Shown: positions 1 to 6,965 of the stretch, one piece after another
Numbering within the stretch: the stretch's first letter is position 1
How the letters are laid out: each line of letters opens with the position of its first letter
Position numbers and translations under genes: made by a program
Source: a bacterium
GTDB taxonomy: Bacteria; CG2-30-53-67; CG2-30-70-394
Length of the DNA stretch: 41,462 nucleotides
Direction: 5' to 3'
Assembly: GCA_024278555.1 (NCBI GenBank)
Contig: JAJRSX010000036.1
Span: forward strand, 1 to 41,462
The notes under the pieces: generated by a model
Database searches by the model: none
What the model was told of the DNA's origin: nothing
The model's input: the letters and a program-made list of their open reading frames with translations, nothing else

Positions 1-234
1 GGGGGGGGGGAGCGGGGGAGGGGGCGGGGGGGGAGACGGCGTCGCAGCCTCAGTAGGGTGCGCCAAGCGAAGCGCGGCGCACCGAGCCGGACGCGGGCCT
101 GGAGGGCGGGGGTCACCACAGAGACCCGCAGGGCAGAGGAGGGGGGCACGGGGGGGCGCCGGTTGTGACACGACTCCCGGAGACGCGAAGATGGATCCTC
201 CCCACCTCCATCACCTCCATCCCCGTGCCTTCCG
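1..234. other. GC-rich spacer at the window edge, no gene seen
   Basis: The first 35 bases are almost pure G. A hairpin with 8-bp arms (GGTGCGCC at 57-64 and GGCGCACC at 76-83) resembles the short GC hairpins in other spacers of this window (for example near 32605). I see no convincing coding sequence, and no good Shine-Dalgarno site ahead of the next gene. Confidence 0.5.
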
Positions 235-1614
235 ATGGCCCCACCGATCCGCCTCCTCATCGTCGACGACGAGCCGCTCTTTCTCGAAACCCTGGAGCGG
301 ATTTTTTCGCGCGAGGGGATGGAGGTGGCCACCGCCACCCGCGGCGAGACCGGCCTCGACCTTTTGGAGGAGCGCCCCTTCGACGTGGTCCTCTCGGACA
401 TCGTCATGCCGGGGATGGATGGTCTCACCTTTCTGGCGCGGGTACGGGAGCGCGACGAGCCCCCCGAGGTGGTGATGGTCACCGCCCACGCCACCGTGGA
501 GACCGCCCTGGAGGCGATGAAGCAGGGCGCCTACGACTACCTGCAAAAACCCGCGGAGGTGGTGGAGGTGGAGGCGGTGGTGCGCAAGGCGTGTGAGCAC
601 CGCGCCCTGGCCCGGGACAACGAGCGGCTCCGGCGCCTCCTGCGCCGCCGCGAGCCGCACCAGGAGATCGTCGGCGACTCACCGGCGATGGCCGAGGTGC
701 GCCGCCTCATCGAACGGGTGGCACCCACCGACTCCACCGTCCTCATCCTCGGGGAGAGCGGCACCGGCAAGGAGCTCATCGCCCACGACATCCACCGCCT
801 CAGTGGCCGTGGTGCGGCGCCCATGCTGACGGTGAACTGCGGCGCCCTGCAGGCGACCCTGCTCTCCAACGAGCTCTTCGGCCACGCCAAGGGCGCCTTC
901 ACCGGCGCCGACGCGGCGGCCCCCGGCCTCTTCGAGGAGGCGGACGGCTCGACCCTCTTCATCGACGAGGTGGGGGAGATGGAGCTGGAGGTGCAGAAGG
1001 CCTTCCTCCGCACCCTGGAGAGCGGCGAGGTGAAGCGCCTCGGCGAGGCGCGCTCGCGGCAGCTCGACGTGCGGGTGGTCGCCGCCACCAACCGCGATCT
1101 CGCCAGTGATGTGGAGAGCGGCCACTTCCGCGGCGACCTCTACTATCGCCTCAACGTCTTCACCATCGAGGTGCCGCCCCTGCGCGACCGGCGTGAGGAC
1201 ATCCCGGAGCTGGTGGCGAGCTACCTCGCCCAACGGGCGGCCGGGACCGAGGTGGAGGAGGGGGCGATGGCGGCCCTGCGGGCGCACCACTGGCCGGGCA
1301 ACGTGCGCGAGCTCTTCAACGCCCTGGAGCGCGGCCTGATCATGGCGAGCGGCGGGGTCATCCGCCTCGCCGACCTGCCCCCCCTGGGCGGCGGTCCCGC
1401 CCTGCCGCCGCGATCCGTTGCCGCCCCCACACCGGCGGCGCCCCAGGCGCCGGAGAGCCCCTCCTCGTTCGTCCCCCTCGCCGATCTCGAACGGCGCCAC
1501 CTGGAGGAGGCCCTGGCCCTGGCCGACGGCAACAAGACCAAGGCGGCCAAGCTCCTCGGGGTGAGCCTGCGGTCGCTCTATACCAAGCTCAATCGCCACA
1601 ACATCGCCGGCTGA
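235..1614 (+). CDS. Sigma-54-dependent response regulator, NtrC family
   Basis: A 459-residue transcriptional activator with the standard three-part layout. Residues 1-120 are a receiver domain (LLIVDDEP at the start, phospho-acceptor Asp in VVLSDIVMPG, conserved Lys in YLQKPA). Residues about 140-375 are the AAA+ sigma-54 activation domain, with Walker A GESGTGKE, the sigma-54 contact loop GAFTGA and Walker B TLFIDEVGEM. The C-terminus is a Fis-type helix-turn-helix (NKTKAAKLLGVSLRSLY). It should be phosphorylated by a histidine kinase and open sigma-54 promoters; two such promoters lie in this window (14508 and 23777), but nothing shows that this protein binds them. Its own kinase is not adjacent downstream and may lie left of the window. 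The ATG at 235 is chosen because the receiver domain begins right after it; the ribosome-binding site is weak. Family assignment is firm, targets unknown. Confidence 0.95.
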   Translation: MAPPIRLLIVDDEPLFLETLERIFSREGMEVATATRGETGLDLLEERPFDVVLSDIVMPGMDGLTFLARVRERDEPPEVVMVTAHATVETALEAMKQGAYDYLQKPAEVVEVEAVVRKACEHRALARDNERLRRLLRRREPHQEIVGDSPAMAEVRRLIERVAPTDSTVLILGESGTGKELIAHDIHRLSGRGAAPMLTVNCGALQATLLSNELFGHAKGAFTGADAAAPGLFEEADGSTLFIDEVGEMELEVQKAFLRTLESGEVKRLGEARSRQLDVRVVAATNRDLASDVESGHFRGDLYYRLNVFTIEVPPLRDRREDIPELVASYLAQRAAGTEVEEGAMAALRAHHWPGNVRELFNALERGLIMASGGVIRLADLPPLGGGPALPPRSVAAPTPAAPQAPESPSSFVPLADLERRHLEEALALADGNKTKAAKLLGVSLRSLYTKLNRHNIAG

Positions 1615-2062
1615 CGGGTGGGGGCATCTCCCTTGCTTCGATGGCGTGATGCGGGGGACGCGGGTATCGGGGGTGGGCCGCGGCGTTCGGGTATCGGGTA
1701 GGAGGGGGTTGAACCCCCAATCCGCACCGTTGGTGGGGCAGCCTCTACGGGCCTGGTTCGCGGGCGCAACCGCTCCTACCCACCACCTTTCAGGTGGCTC
1801 ACGATCCTGGTCTTATCACCGACGACACCGGTGACATCGACCGGAAAATGTTGAAGCGACAATTATGGATCCAATGGTCTCCCTCGTCGTCTTGGTCGAC
1901 AACCGGTGGCGCGATTCGGTCGACCGGGGTGGGGGAGGGGAGCGGCGCCGATCGGGCGGCTTGCGGGCAAGTGGTTGGTATCTCTGGCTTCGTCCCCGAT
2001 GCGCCGGGTTGGCACACCGGTTGCTTTAGGGAGCGCAGAGGGTGCAACCACGAGAGACCGCC
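1615..2062. other. 448-bp spacer with a palindromic repeat and no gene
   Basis: This holds the 1696-1781 inverted repeat described separately and otherwise unremarkable sequence with a somewhat lower GC content. Open frames crossing it on either strand do not resemble proteins. A promoter for the next gene would have to lie in its right half, but I see no clear -35/-10 or -24/-12 pair. Confidence 0.5.
1696..1781. repeat. 86-bp palindromic dispersed repeat (GTAGGAG family)
   Basis: The left arm GGGTAGGAGGGGGTTG pairs with the right arm around CAACCGCTCCTACCC, and the left arm carries its own small hairpin GGGGGTTGAACCCCC. Related half-copies occur at 3221-3246 and, inverted, at 28728-28768. 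The shape is like REP-type extragenic palindromes built on GTAGGAGCGGGCTT in other bacteria. Confidence 0.7.
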
Positions 2063-3127
2063 ATGAAGCCCACCGCTAACACCGCCGCTGCCTTGCCGTG
2101 TCCCGGTTCCAGTGGGACCGCGTCGACACTGGCGGACCTGCTCTCCACCTTCGAGAGCGAGGCGCCGTCGCCGGCGGACGTGGCGTGGGTAAGCGAGCTC
2201 CGTGCCCGCCTCGCCCGCGACCCGAACGATGAAGAGGCGGTCGCGGCGCTGGCCGGCCCGCGGTTTCTCGCTCTGTGCGACAGCCTCCACATCTCCCCTG
2301 AGGCGGGACGGGAGCGGCTCTTTGCCTCTCTCCCCGCCGACCCCTCCCCCTCCCCTCCTGGCGAGGACGACCCGTCCTCCCCTCCTCCTGCGGCCGTCCC
2401 CCGGGGGGGGTCGGGGTTCCAGCGCGGTGGTCGCCTCGTGGTCGCCGTGGTCGCGGTGGCGGTGATCGGCGCCGCCCTCTATCTCTTGCCGGTGCGCGAG
2501 TGGCTCCTCGCCTTTTTGTCGTGGAGCCGTGGCGTCGGCGTCTGGGGGCCTCTCTCCCTCGCCGCGGTCTACGTGGTGGCGTGTGTCCTGCTGCTCCCCG
2601 GCTCCATCCTCACCCTCGGCGCCGGCTTCGCCTTCGGGCTGCTCCCGGGGATCGCGGCGGTGATGGCCGGCTCGGTGGCCGGCGCCGCCGCCGCCTTCCT
2701 CCTTGGCCGCACCGTGGCGCGCGGCTGGGTGGGGCCGCGGATCGCCGCCCACCCGCGCTTCGCCGCCATCGACAAGGCGGTGGCAAACCACGGCTTCAAG
2801 ATCGTCCTGCTCCTGCGTCTCTCCCCGATCTTTCCCTTCAACCTCCTCAACTACGCCCTTGGGGTGACCCGCGTCTCCCTGCGGGACTACGTCCTGGCAT
2901 CGTGGATCGGCATGGCGCCGGCGACGGTGATGTACGTCTACCTCGGCACCGCCGCCGGTTCCCTGGCGGAGATCGCCGCGGGTGGCGGTGGCGGCGGCGG
3001 GGCCAAGCTCGCCATGCTCCTCGTGGGGCTGGCCGCGACCGTGGCGGTGACCGTGGTGATCACCCGGATTGCCAGGCGTGCCTTGGCGGAGGCGGTCGAG
3101 GAGCAGGGGGTGGGGGATGAGGGATGA
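2063..3127 (+). CDS. TVP38/TMEM64 (VTT/DedA-like) inner-membrane protein
   Basis: A 354-residue membrane protein. The first 120 residues are soluble and proline-rich near residues 95-125. A transmembrane segment follows (VVAVVAVAVIGAALYLL), then the VTT domain with LPGSILTLGAGFAFG, a Gly/Ala-rich re-entrant stretch and the diagnostic LLLRLSPIFPFNLLNYALG, ending in two more hydrophobic segments and a poly-Gly turn. VTT proteins are lipid scramblases or transporters in the membrane; a specific substrate cannot be read from sequence. It stands directly before a mercuric-reductase-like flavoprotein and an arsenosugar gene set, a neighbourhood TVP38 genes often occupy. I chose ATG 2063 over an in-frame GTG at 2042 because it is an ATG with a purine-rich stretch before it. 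The N-terminal extension is long for the family. Confidence 0.88.
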   Translation: MKPTANTAAALPCPGSSGTASTLADLLSTFESEAPSPADVAWVSELRARLARDPNDEEAVAALAGPRFLALCDSLHISPEAGRERLFASLPADPSPSPPGEDDPSSPPPAAVPRGGSGFQRGGRLVVAVVAVAVIGAALYLLPVREWLLAFLSWSRGVGVWGPLSLAAVYVVACVLLLPGSILTLGAGFAFGLLPGIAAVMAGSVAGAAAAFLLGRTVARGWVGPRIAAHPRFAAIDKAVANHGFKIVLLLRLSPIFPFNLLNYALGVTRVSLRDYVLASWIGMAPATVMYVYLGTAAGSLAEIAAGGGGGGGAKLAMLLVGLAATVAVTVVITRIARRALAEAVEEQGVGDEG

Positions 3128-3350
3128 GGGATGGGGGGAAGGACAGCCCTTCGGGCTGAATGGGATGTCGGTGGAAACCACCACGAAACGATCTTCTGGC
3201 CGCGCAGCGGCCAACCCCACGGGTAGGAGGGGGTTGCACCCCCGATCGACGCGACGGTCCCATGAGCACGCCAAACAACCGTCCGGCCGCGCCAGCGGCC
3301 AACCGTCCCCCCACCCCTCACCCCCCACCCCTCACCCCCGCGAGCGAAGC
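3107..3350. repeat. Spacer repeat with GGGTGAGGG-type inverted ends and GGCCGCGC direct repeats
   Basis: The left side (3107-3141) is GGGGGATGAGGGATG-like and the right side (3308-3341) is its inverted counterpart, CCCCACCCCTCACCCC-like. Inside are two direct copies of a GGCCGCGC(C)AGCGGCCAAC unit (3198-3216 and 3284-3303) and a GTAGGAG half-repeat at 3221-3246. The left edge overlaps the end of the TVP38 gene. The same composition recurs at 30390-30545 and 32590-32765. Confidence 0.65.
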
Positions 3351-3355
3351 GAGCC

Positions 3356-4888
3356 ATGATCCCCCCGACCATTGTCACCCCTGAGCCGCCCATCATCGAC
3401 GCCCATGACCAGGAGCTGGTGGCCAACGTCCACCCGCCGGAGTGGGACAACCCGAGCCCGGCACCGCGCTACAACCTGGTGGTGGTGGGGGGCGGTACCG
3501 CCGGCCTGGTGGCGGCGGCGGGCGCCGCCGGTCTCGGGGCGCGGGTCGCCCTGATCGAGCGTGGTCGCATGGGCGGTGACTGTCTCAACTACGGCTGCGT
3601 CCCCTCCAAGGGGATCATCCGCGCCGCCCGTGCCGCCGCCGATGTGCGCGACGCCGCCACCTTCGGGGTCGAGATCGACGGCCAGGTGCGGGTCGACTTC
3701 GCCGCCGCCATGGAGCGGATGCGTCGCCTGCGCGCCGGGATCAGCCACCACGACTCGGCGCGTCGCTTTCGCGAGCTCGGCATCGACGTCTTCCTCGGCC
3801 AGGCGCGCTTCACCGGCGCCGACACGGTCGAGGTAGGCGGCTCCACCCTGCGCTTTGCCAAGGGGTGCATCGCCGCCGGCGCCCGCGCCGTGGCCCTGCC
3901 GATCCCGGGGCTCGCCGAGGTCGGCTTCCTCACCAACGAGTCGGTCTTCTCCCTCACCGAGCTGCCGCCGCGGCTGGCGGTGATCGGCGGCGGGCCGATC
4001 GGCTGTGAGCTCGCCCAGTCCTTCGCCCGCTTCGGCGCTCGCGTCACCCTCCTGGAGGTGGGCGAGCGGATCCTGCCGCGTGGGGAGGCGGACGCCGGGG
4101 CACTGCTCCACGAGTCGATGACCAACGACGGGGTGCGGATCCTCACCGGGGTGCGGATCGACGCGGTGGCCGCCGTCGACGGTGCCAAGGAGGTCCGGAT
4201 CGCCGTCGACGGTACGGCTGAGACGGTGGCGGTGGACGACATCCTCGTCGGCGTCGGCCGGGCCCCGAACGTCGAGGGGCTCGACCTGGAGGCGGCCGGG
4301 GTGGAGTACGACACCCGCCGCGGGGTCCACGTCGACGACCACCTGCGCACCACCAACCGCCGCATCTTCGCCGCCGGTGACATCTGCTCCGCGTTCAAGT
4401 TCACCCACACCGCCGACGCCCAGGCGCGCATCGTCCTCCAGAACGCCCTGTTCAAGGGGCGGGCGAAGAACAGCGCCCTGGTGGTGCCGTGGTCGATCTA
4501 CACCGACCCGGAGATCGCCCACGTGGGGCTCGACGAGGCCGAGGCGCAGGCGCGCGGCCACAAGACCACCACCTTCACCCAGCCCCTGGAGGAGGTGGAT
4601 CGCGCCATCCTTGATGGGGAGGCGAGGGGCTACGCGCGCATCGTGGTGGAGCAGGGGACGGACCGTATCCTCGGCGCCACCGTGGTGGCGCGCCACGCCG
4701 GCGAGATGATCAGCGAGGTGACCGCCTTGATGGTCGCTGGCAAGGGGCTCGCCACCCTGGCCAAGGTGATCCACCCGTACCCAACCCAGGCCGAGGCCCT
4801 CAAGCGCCTCGGCGACGCCTACAGCCGCACCCGCCTCACCCCCCGCGTCGCCCGCTGGATGGCGCGTTGGCTGGCGTGGACGCGGTAG
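3356..4888 (+). CDS. FAD-dependent pyridine nucleotide-disulfide oxidoreductase (mercuric-reductase-like)
   Basis: A 510-residue class I flavin disulfide reductase. The FAD-binding Rossmann motif is GGGTAG near residue 45, and the redox-active pair is C76/C81 in GGDCLNYGCVPSKG. A second NAD(P)-binding fold has VIGGGPIGCELAQ, the second FAD motif is IFAAGDIC, and the dimerisation domain ends in the HPYPTQAEALK signature. It lacks the N-terminal HMA domain and the C-terminal Cys pair of true MerA, so 'mercuric reductase' is only a database habit; the electron acceptor is unknown. The 40-residue leader with NVHPPEWDNP before the FAD fold is typical of the subgroup that travels with TVP38 genes. 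The start is ATG 3356, with no clear ribosome-binding site; repeat sequence lies immediately upstream. A role in thiol or metalloid redox for the downstream arsenosugar-type genes is inference. Confidence 0.93.
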   Translation: MIPPTIVTPEPPIIDAHDQELVANVHPPEWDNPSPAPRYNLVVVGGGTAGLVAAAGAAGLGARVALIERGRMGGDCLNYGCVPSKGIIRAARAAADVRDAATFGVEIDGQVRVDFAAAMERMRRLRAGISHHDSARRFRELGIDVFLGQARFTGADTVEVGGSTLRFAKGCIAAGARAVALPIPGLAEVGFLTNESVFSLTELPPRLAVIGGGPIGCELAQSFARFGARVTLLEVGERILPRGEADAGALLHESMTNDGVRILTGVRIDAVAAVDGAKEVRIAVDGTAETVAVDDILVGVGRAPNVEGLDLEAAGVEYDTRRGVHVDDHLRTTNRRIFAAGDICSAFKFTHTADAQARIVLQNALFKGRAKNSALVVPWSIYTDPEIAHVGLDEAEAQARGHKTTTFTQPLEEVDRAILDGEARGYARIVVEQGTDRILGATVVARHAGEMISEVTALMVAGKGLATLAKVIHPYPTQAEALKRLGDAYSRTRLTPRVARWMARWLAWTR

Positions 4889-4905
4889 AACTAGGAGAAG
4901 GTGCG

Positions 4906-6018
4906 ATGTCGTTTTTCAACGCAAAGACGCAAAGGCACGAAGGCGCAAAGGGGTGGAGCGCCCACACGGTGGAGTCCCCGGTGGCATGGAGGGGGTTCCG
5001 GCGTGGTCTGGAAGGCGGTTCACCACGGGGGGGGTGGGGGCAGATGGGTCCGGCTGCCTTCCTCCACTTCATCGCAAACGAGCCACCTTCGCGGAGACGA
5101 CGGACGTCGCCGATGGTCGAGACGTCCGCAAGCCCCTTCGCGCCTTCGTGCCCTTGCGCCTTTGCGTTGAAGACGGCCAGCCACCTTGCCCCAGCCGAGC
5201 CACATCGACGCCGTGCGCTCGGCGCCCATTTGCGTGCATTCGCGGCCCTGCTCTTCTTGCTCTTCGCCTCCGTCGCCGAGGCGGCGTCGACCTGTGACCG
5301 GCCGCTCTTGGAGCCGGCGGCGGGCTCCGGGATCCACGCGCCGTGGGACGGGCTGGTGCGCTCCTTCGTCCACGACGGGGTGGTGGACTACGGCTGTTTG
5401 CAGGCGCACGAGGGCCAGCTCGACCGCTATCTGGCGCTGCTGGCCGCGATCAAACCCGAGCGGCTGTCGCGCGACGCGCAGCTCGCGGTATGGATCAACG
5501 GCTACAACGCCTTCACCGCGAAGCTGATCCTCCGCCGCTACCCGCGGATCCGCTCGATCAAGGAGATCCCCCGGCGGTGGAAGCTGCGCGACTGGACCGT
5601 GGGGGGCAGGCGGTACTCCCTGGACGAGATCGAGAACAAGGTCCTGCGGGCCAAGTTTCACGAGCCGCGCATCCACTTCGCGATCAACTGCGCCTCCAAG
5701 TCGTGTCCCGACCTCGCGAGCGCGGCGTACGTCGCCCCCCGTCTCGACGCCCAGCTCGACGAGGCCGCCCGCCGCTTCCTGCGCCACCCGGGCAAGGGGT
5801 GCCGCCTGGCGCACGAGAGGGGTCTCTTCGGTGCGCGAGAGAAGCTGTATCTTTCGCCGATCTTCAAGTGGTTCCGTCCCGACTTCGAGGGCAACCAGAC
5901 CCTCATGGCCTTCCTCGGACCCTACCTGCCGGAGGCGGTACGCACCGAGGTGGCGGCCCTGGGCTCGGACGTGGCCATCGACTACCTCAAGTACGACTGG
6001 AGCCTGAATGGAGGGTGA
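4906..6018 (+). CDS. DUF547 domain exported protein; 5' end built from a repeat element
   Basis: From about residue 127 this is a normal DUF547 protein: VWINGYNAFTAKLIL, then FAINCASKSCP with the presumed catalytic Cys, and a C-terminal YDWSLN. The fold is related to papain-like enzymes; no substrate is established. A signal peptide (RAFAALLFLLFASVAEAA) is encoded at about 5233-5286, so the mature protein begins near 5287. The start is the odd point. ATG 4906 has a strong AGGAG at 4893-4897, but the next 110 codons are translated inverted-repeat DNA (4917-5253). A TTG at 5230 would give 262 residues, the usual family size, but has no ribosome-binding site. I annotate from 4906, as the only start with good signals. 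The next gene starts 10 bases after the stop, so the two are probably cotranscribed. Confidence 0.82.
   Translation: MSFFNAKTQRHEGAKGWSAHTVESPVAWRGFRRGLEGGSPRGGWGQMGPAAFLHFIANEPPSRRRRTSPMVETSASPFAPSCPCAFALKTASHLAPAEPHRRRALGAHLRAFAALLFLLFASVAEAASTCDRPLLEPAAGSGIHAPWDGLVRSFVHDGVVDYGCLQAHEGQLDRYLALLAAIKPERLSRDAQLAVWINGYNAFTAKLILRRYPRIRSIKEIPRRWKLRDWTVGGRRYSLDEIENKVLRAKFHEPRIHFAINCASKSCPDLASAAYVAPRLDAQLDEAARRFLRHPGKGCRLAHERGLFGAREKLYLSPIFKWFRPDFEGNQTLMAFLGPYLPEAVRTEVAALGSDVAIDYLKYDWSLNGG
4917..5253. repeat. MITE-like inverted-repeat element, copy A
   Basis: The left arm (4917-4951, CAACGCAAAGACGCAAAGG and onward) and the right arm (5134-5171) are near-perfect reverse complements over about 37 bases. 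Outside the right arm lies a second module (about 5200-5253, CATTTGCGTGCATTCGCGG) shared with copies B and C. The internal stretch TCTGGAAGGCGGTTCACCACGG matches the internal hairpin of copy C. It overlaps the annotated 5' end of the DUF547 gene. Confidence 0.85.
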
Positions 6019-6028
6019 GGCAGCACCT

Positions 6029-6850
6029 ATGCGCATCGCGGTGGTCATCCCGACCCTCAACGAGGAGGGGCGGCTTCCGGCCTGCCTCGCCGCCCTCGCC
6101 CGCCAGCCCGGACCGATCGAGGTGGTGGTCGCCGACGGCGGCTCCACCGACCGGACCCGCGAGGTCGCGGCGCGTTTCCCGGGCGTGCGGGTGGTGGTGT
6201 CGGAGGCGGGGCGCGGCCGGCAGATGAACGCCGGCGCCCGCGCCACCACCGGTGCCTACCTCTGGTTCCTCCACGCCGACTGCCTGGCGGCCGCCGGGGC
6301 GGCCTCGATGGTCCGCCGCTGCCTCGCCGACGAGGCGACCACCCTCGGTGCCTTCCGCTTCGCCCTGGATAGCCGCCGGTGGCGCTACCGGATCGTCGAG
6401 GCGGGGGTCCGCCTGCGCTGCCGACTCTTTTCTCTGCCGTACGGTGATCAGGGGCTCTTCCTCCGCCGCGCCGCCTTCGAGGCCCTCGGCGGCTATCGCG
6501 AGGAGCCCCTCTTTGAGGACCTCCACCTGGTGCGCGCGGCGCGCGCCGCCGGCCGGGTCGTCTGTTTGCCGCACCCGCTACCCACCTCGGTGCGCCGCTG
6601 CCGCCGCGACGGCGTGGTGCGGACCACCGTGCGCAACCAGCTCCTCCTGCTCGGTGAGCGGCTCGGCGTGGCCCCGGCGGTGCTCGTGCGTCTACGTGAG
6701 CCCGGTATGCCCGCGGCAGAGATGTCGCCGGCGGTACACGGTGGCTACGGTGGCGACCTAGATGGTCAATCCACCACAGAGATGGGATATGGAAGGGCAC
6801 AGAGGACTGCATCGGAAGGACTCTCTCTCCCTAGCAGTGGCTCAGATTGA
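6029..6850 (+). CDS. Family 2 glycosyltransferase, arsenosugar type (TIGR04283)
   Basis: A GT-A fold glycosyltransferase of about 273 residues. It opens with RIAVVIPTLNEEGRL, has the nucleotide-binding VVVADGGSTDRT, and then the subfamily signature GRGRQMNAGA followed by LWFLHADC. FFDQG-like YGDQGLFLRR and the acceptor loop EEPLFEDLHLVRAAR are also present. Proteins of this type are called 'rSAM/selenodomain-associated transferase 2' or arsenosugar glycosyltransferases and travel with the DUF2064 partner found here at 9725. ATG 6029 is preferred over an in-frame ATG at 6008 because GAGG at 6017-6020 is well placed and homology begins at once. The last 30 or so residues look like translated repeat DNA (CACAGAG repeat at 6771-6814), so the original C-terminus was probably shorter. 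Confidence 0.92.
   Translation: MRIAVVIPTLNEEGRLPACLAALARQPGPIEVVVADGGSTDRTREVAARFPGVRVVVSEAGRGRQMNAGARATTGAYLWFLHADCLAAAGAASMVRRCLADEATTLGAFRFALDSRRWRYRIVEAGVRLRCRLFSLPYGDQGLFLRRAAFEALGGYREEPLFEDLHLVRAARAAGRVVCLPHPLPTSVRRCRRDGVVRTTVRNQLLLLGERLGVAPAVLVRLREPGMPAAEMSPAVHGGYGGDLDGQSTTEMGYGRAQRTASEGLSLPSSGSD
6771..6814. repeat. Half-copy of the CACAGAG dispersed repeat
   Basis: CCACCACAGAGATGGGATAT and the following GGGCACAGAGGACTGCAT match the inner arm of the 25807-28133 repeat element (25971-26004) in order and spacing. It overlaps the 3' end of the glycosyltransferase frame and has no inverted partner nearby. Confidence 0.6.
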
Positions 6851-6965
6851 TGACGGCGCCGTAGTGGTTGGAGATTCGCATACCTGTATTTGGAGACCCC
6901 ATCTTTTTGTTTTTCCACCGAAGACAACTTGTCATTGCTGGTTCGACAACCTTCAGGAGTCGTTG

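Noticed and set aside
1799-3328. 509-residue minus-strand open frame over the TVP38 gene
   Set aside because: Low-complexity antisense shadow; the plus-strand VTT domain is unmistakable.
4917-4951. GACGCAAAG motif resembling a cyclic di-GMP (GEMM) riboswitch core
   Set aside because: The motif is part of the repeat arm and its copies; the rest of the GEMM consensus is missing and the arm pairs with 5134-5171 instead.
6762-6965. Upstream extension of the radical SAM fusion to a start at 6762
   Set aside because: The extra 68 codons cover repeat DNA and AT-rich leader, and ATG 6966 has a good AGGAG.
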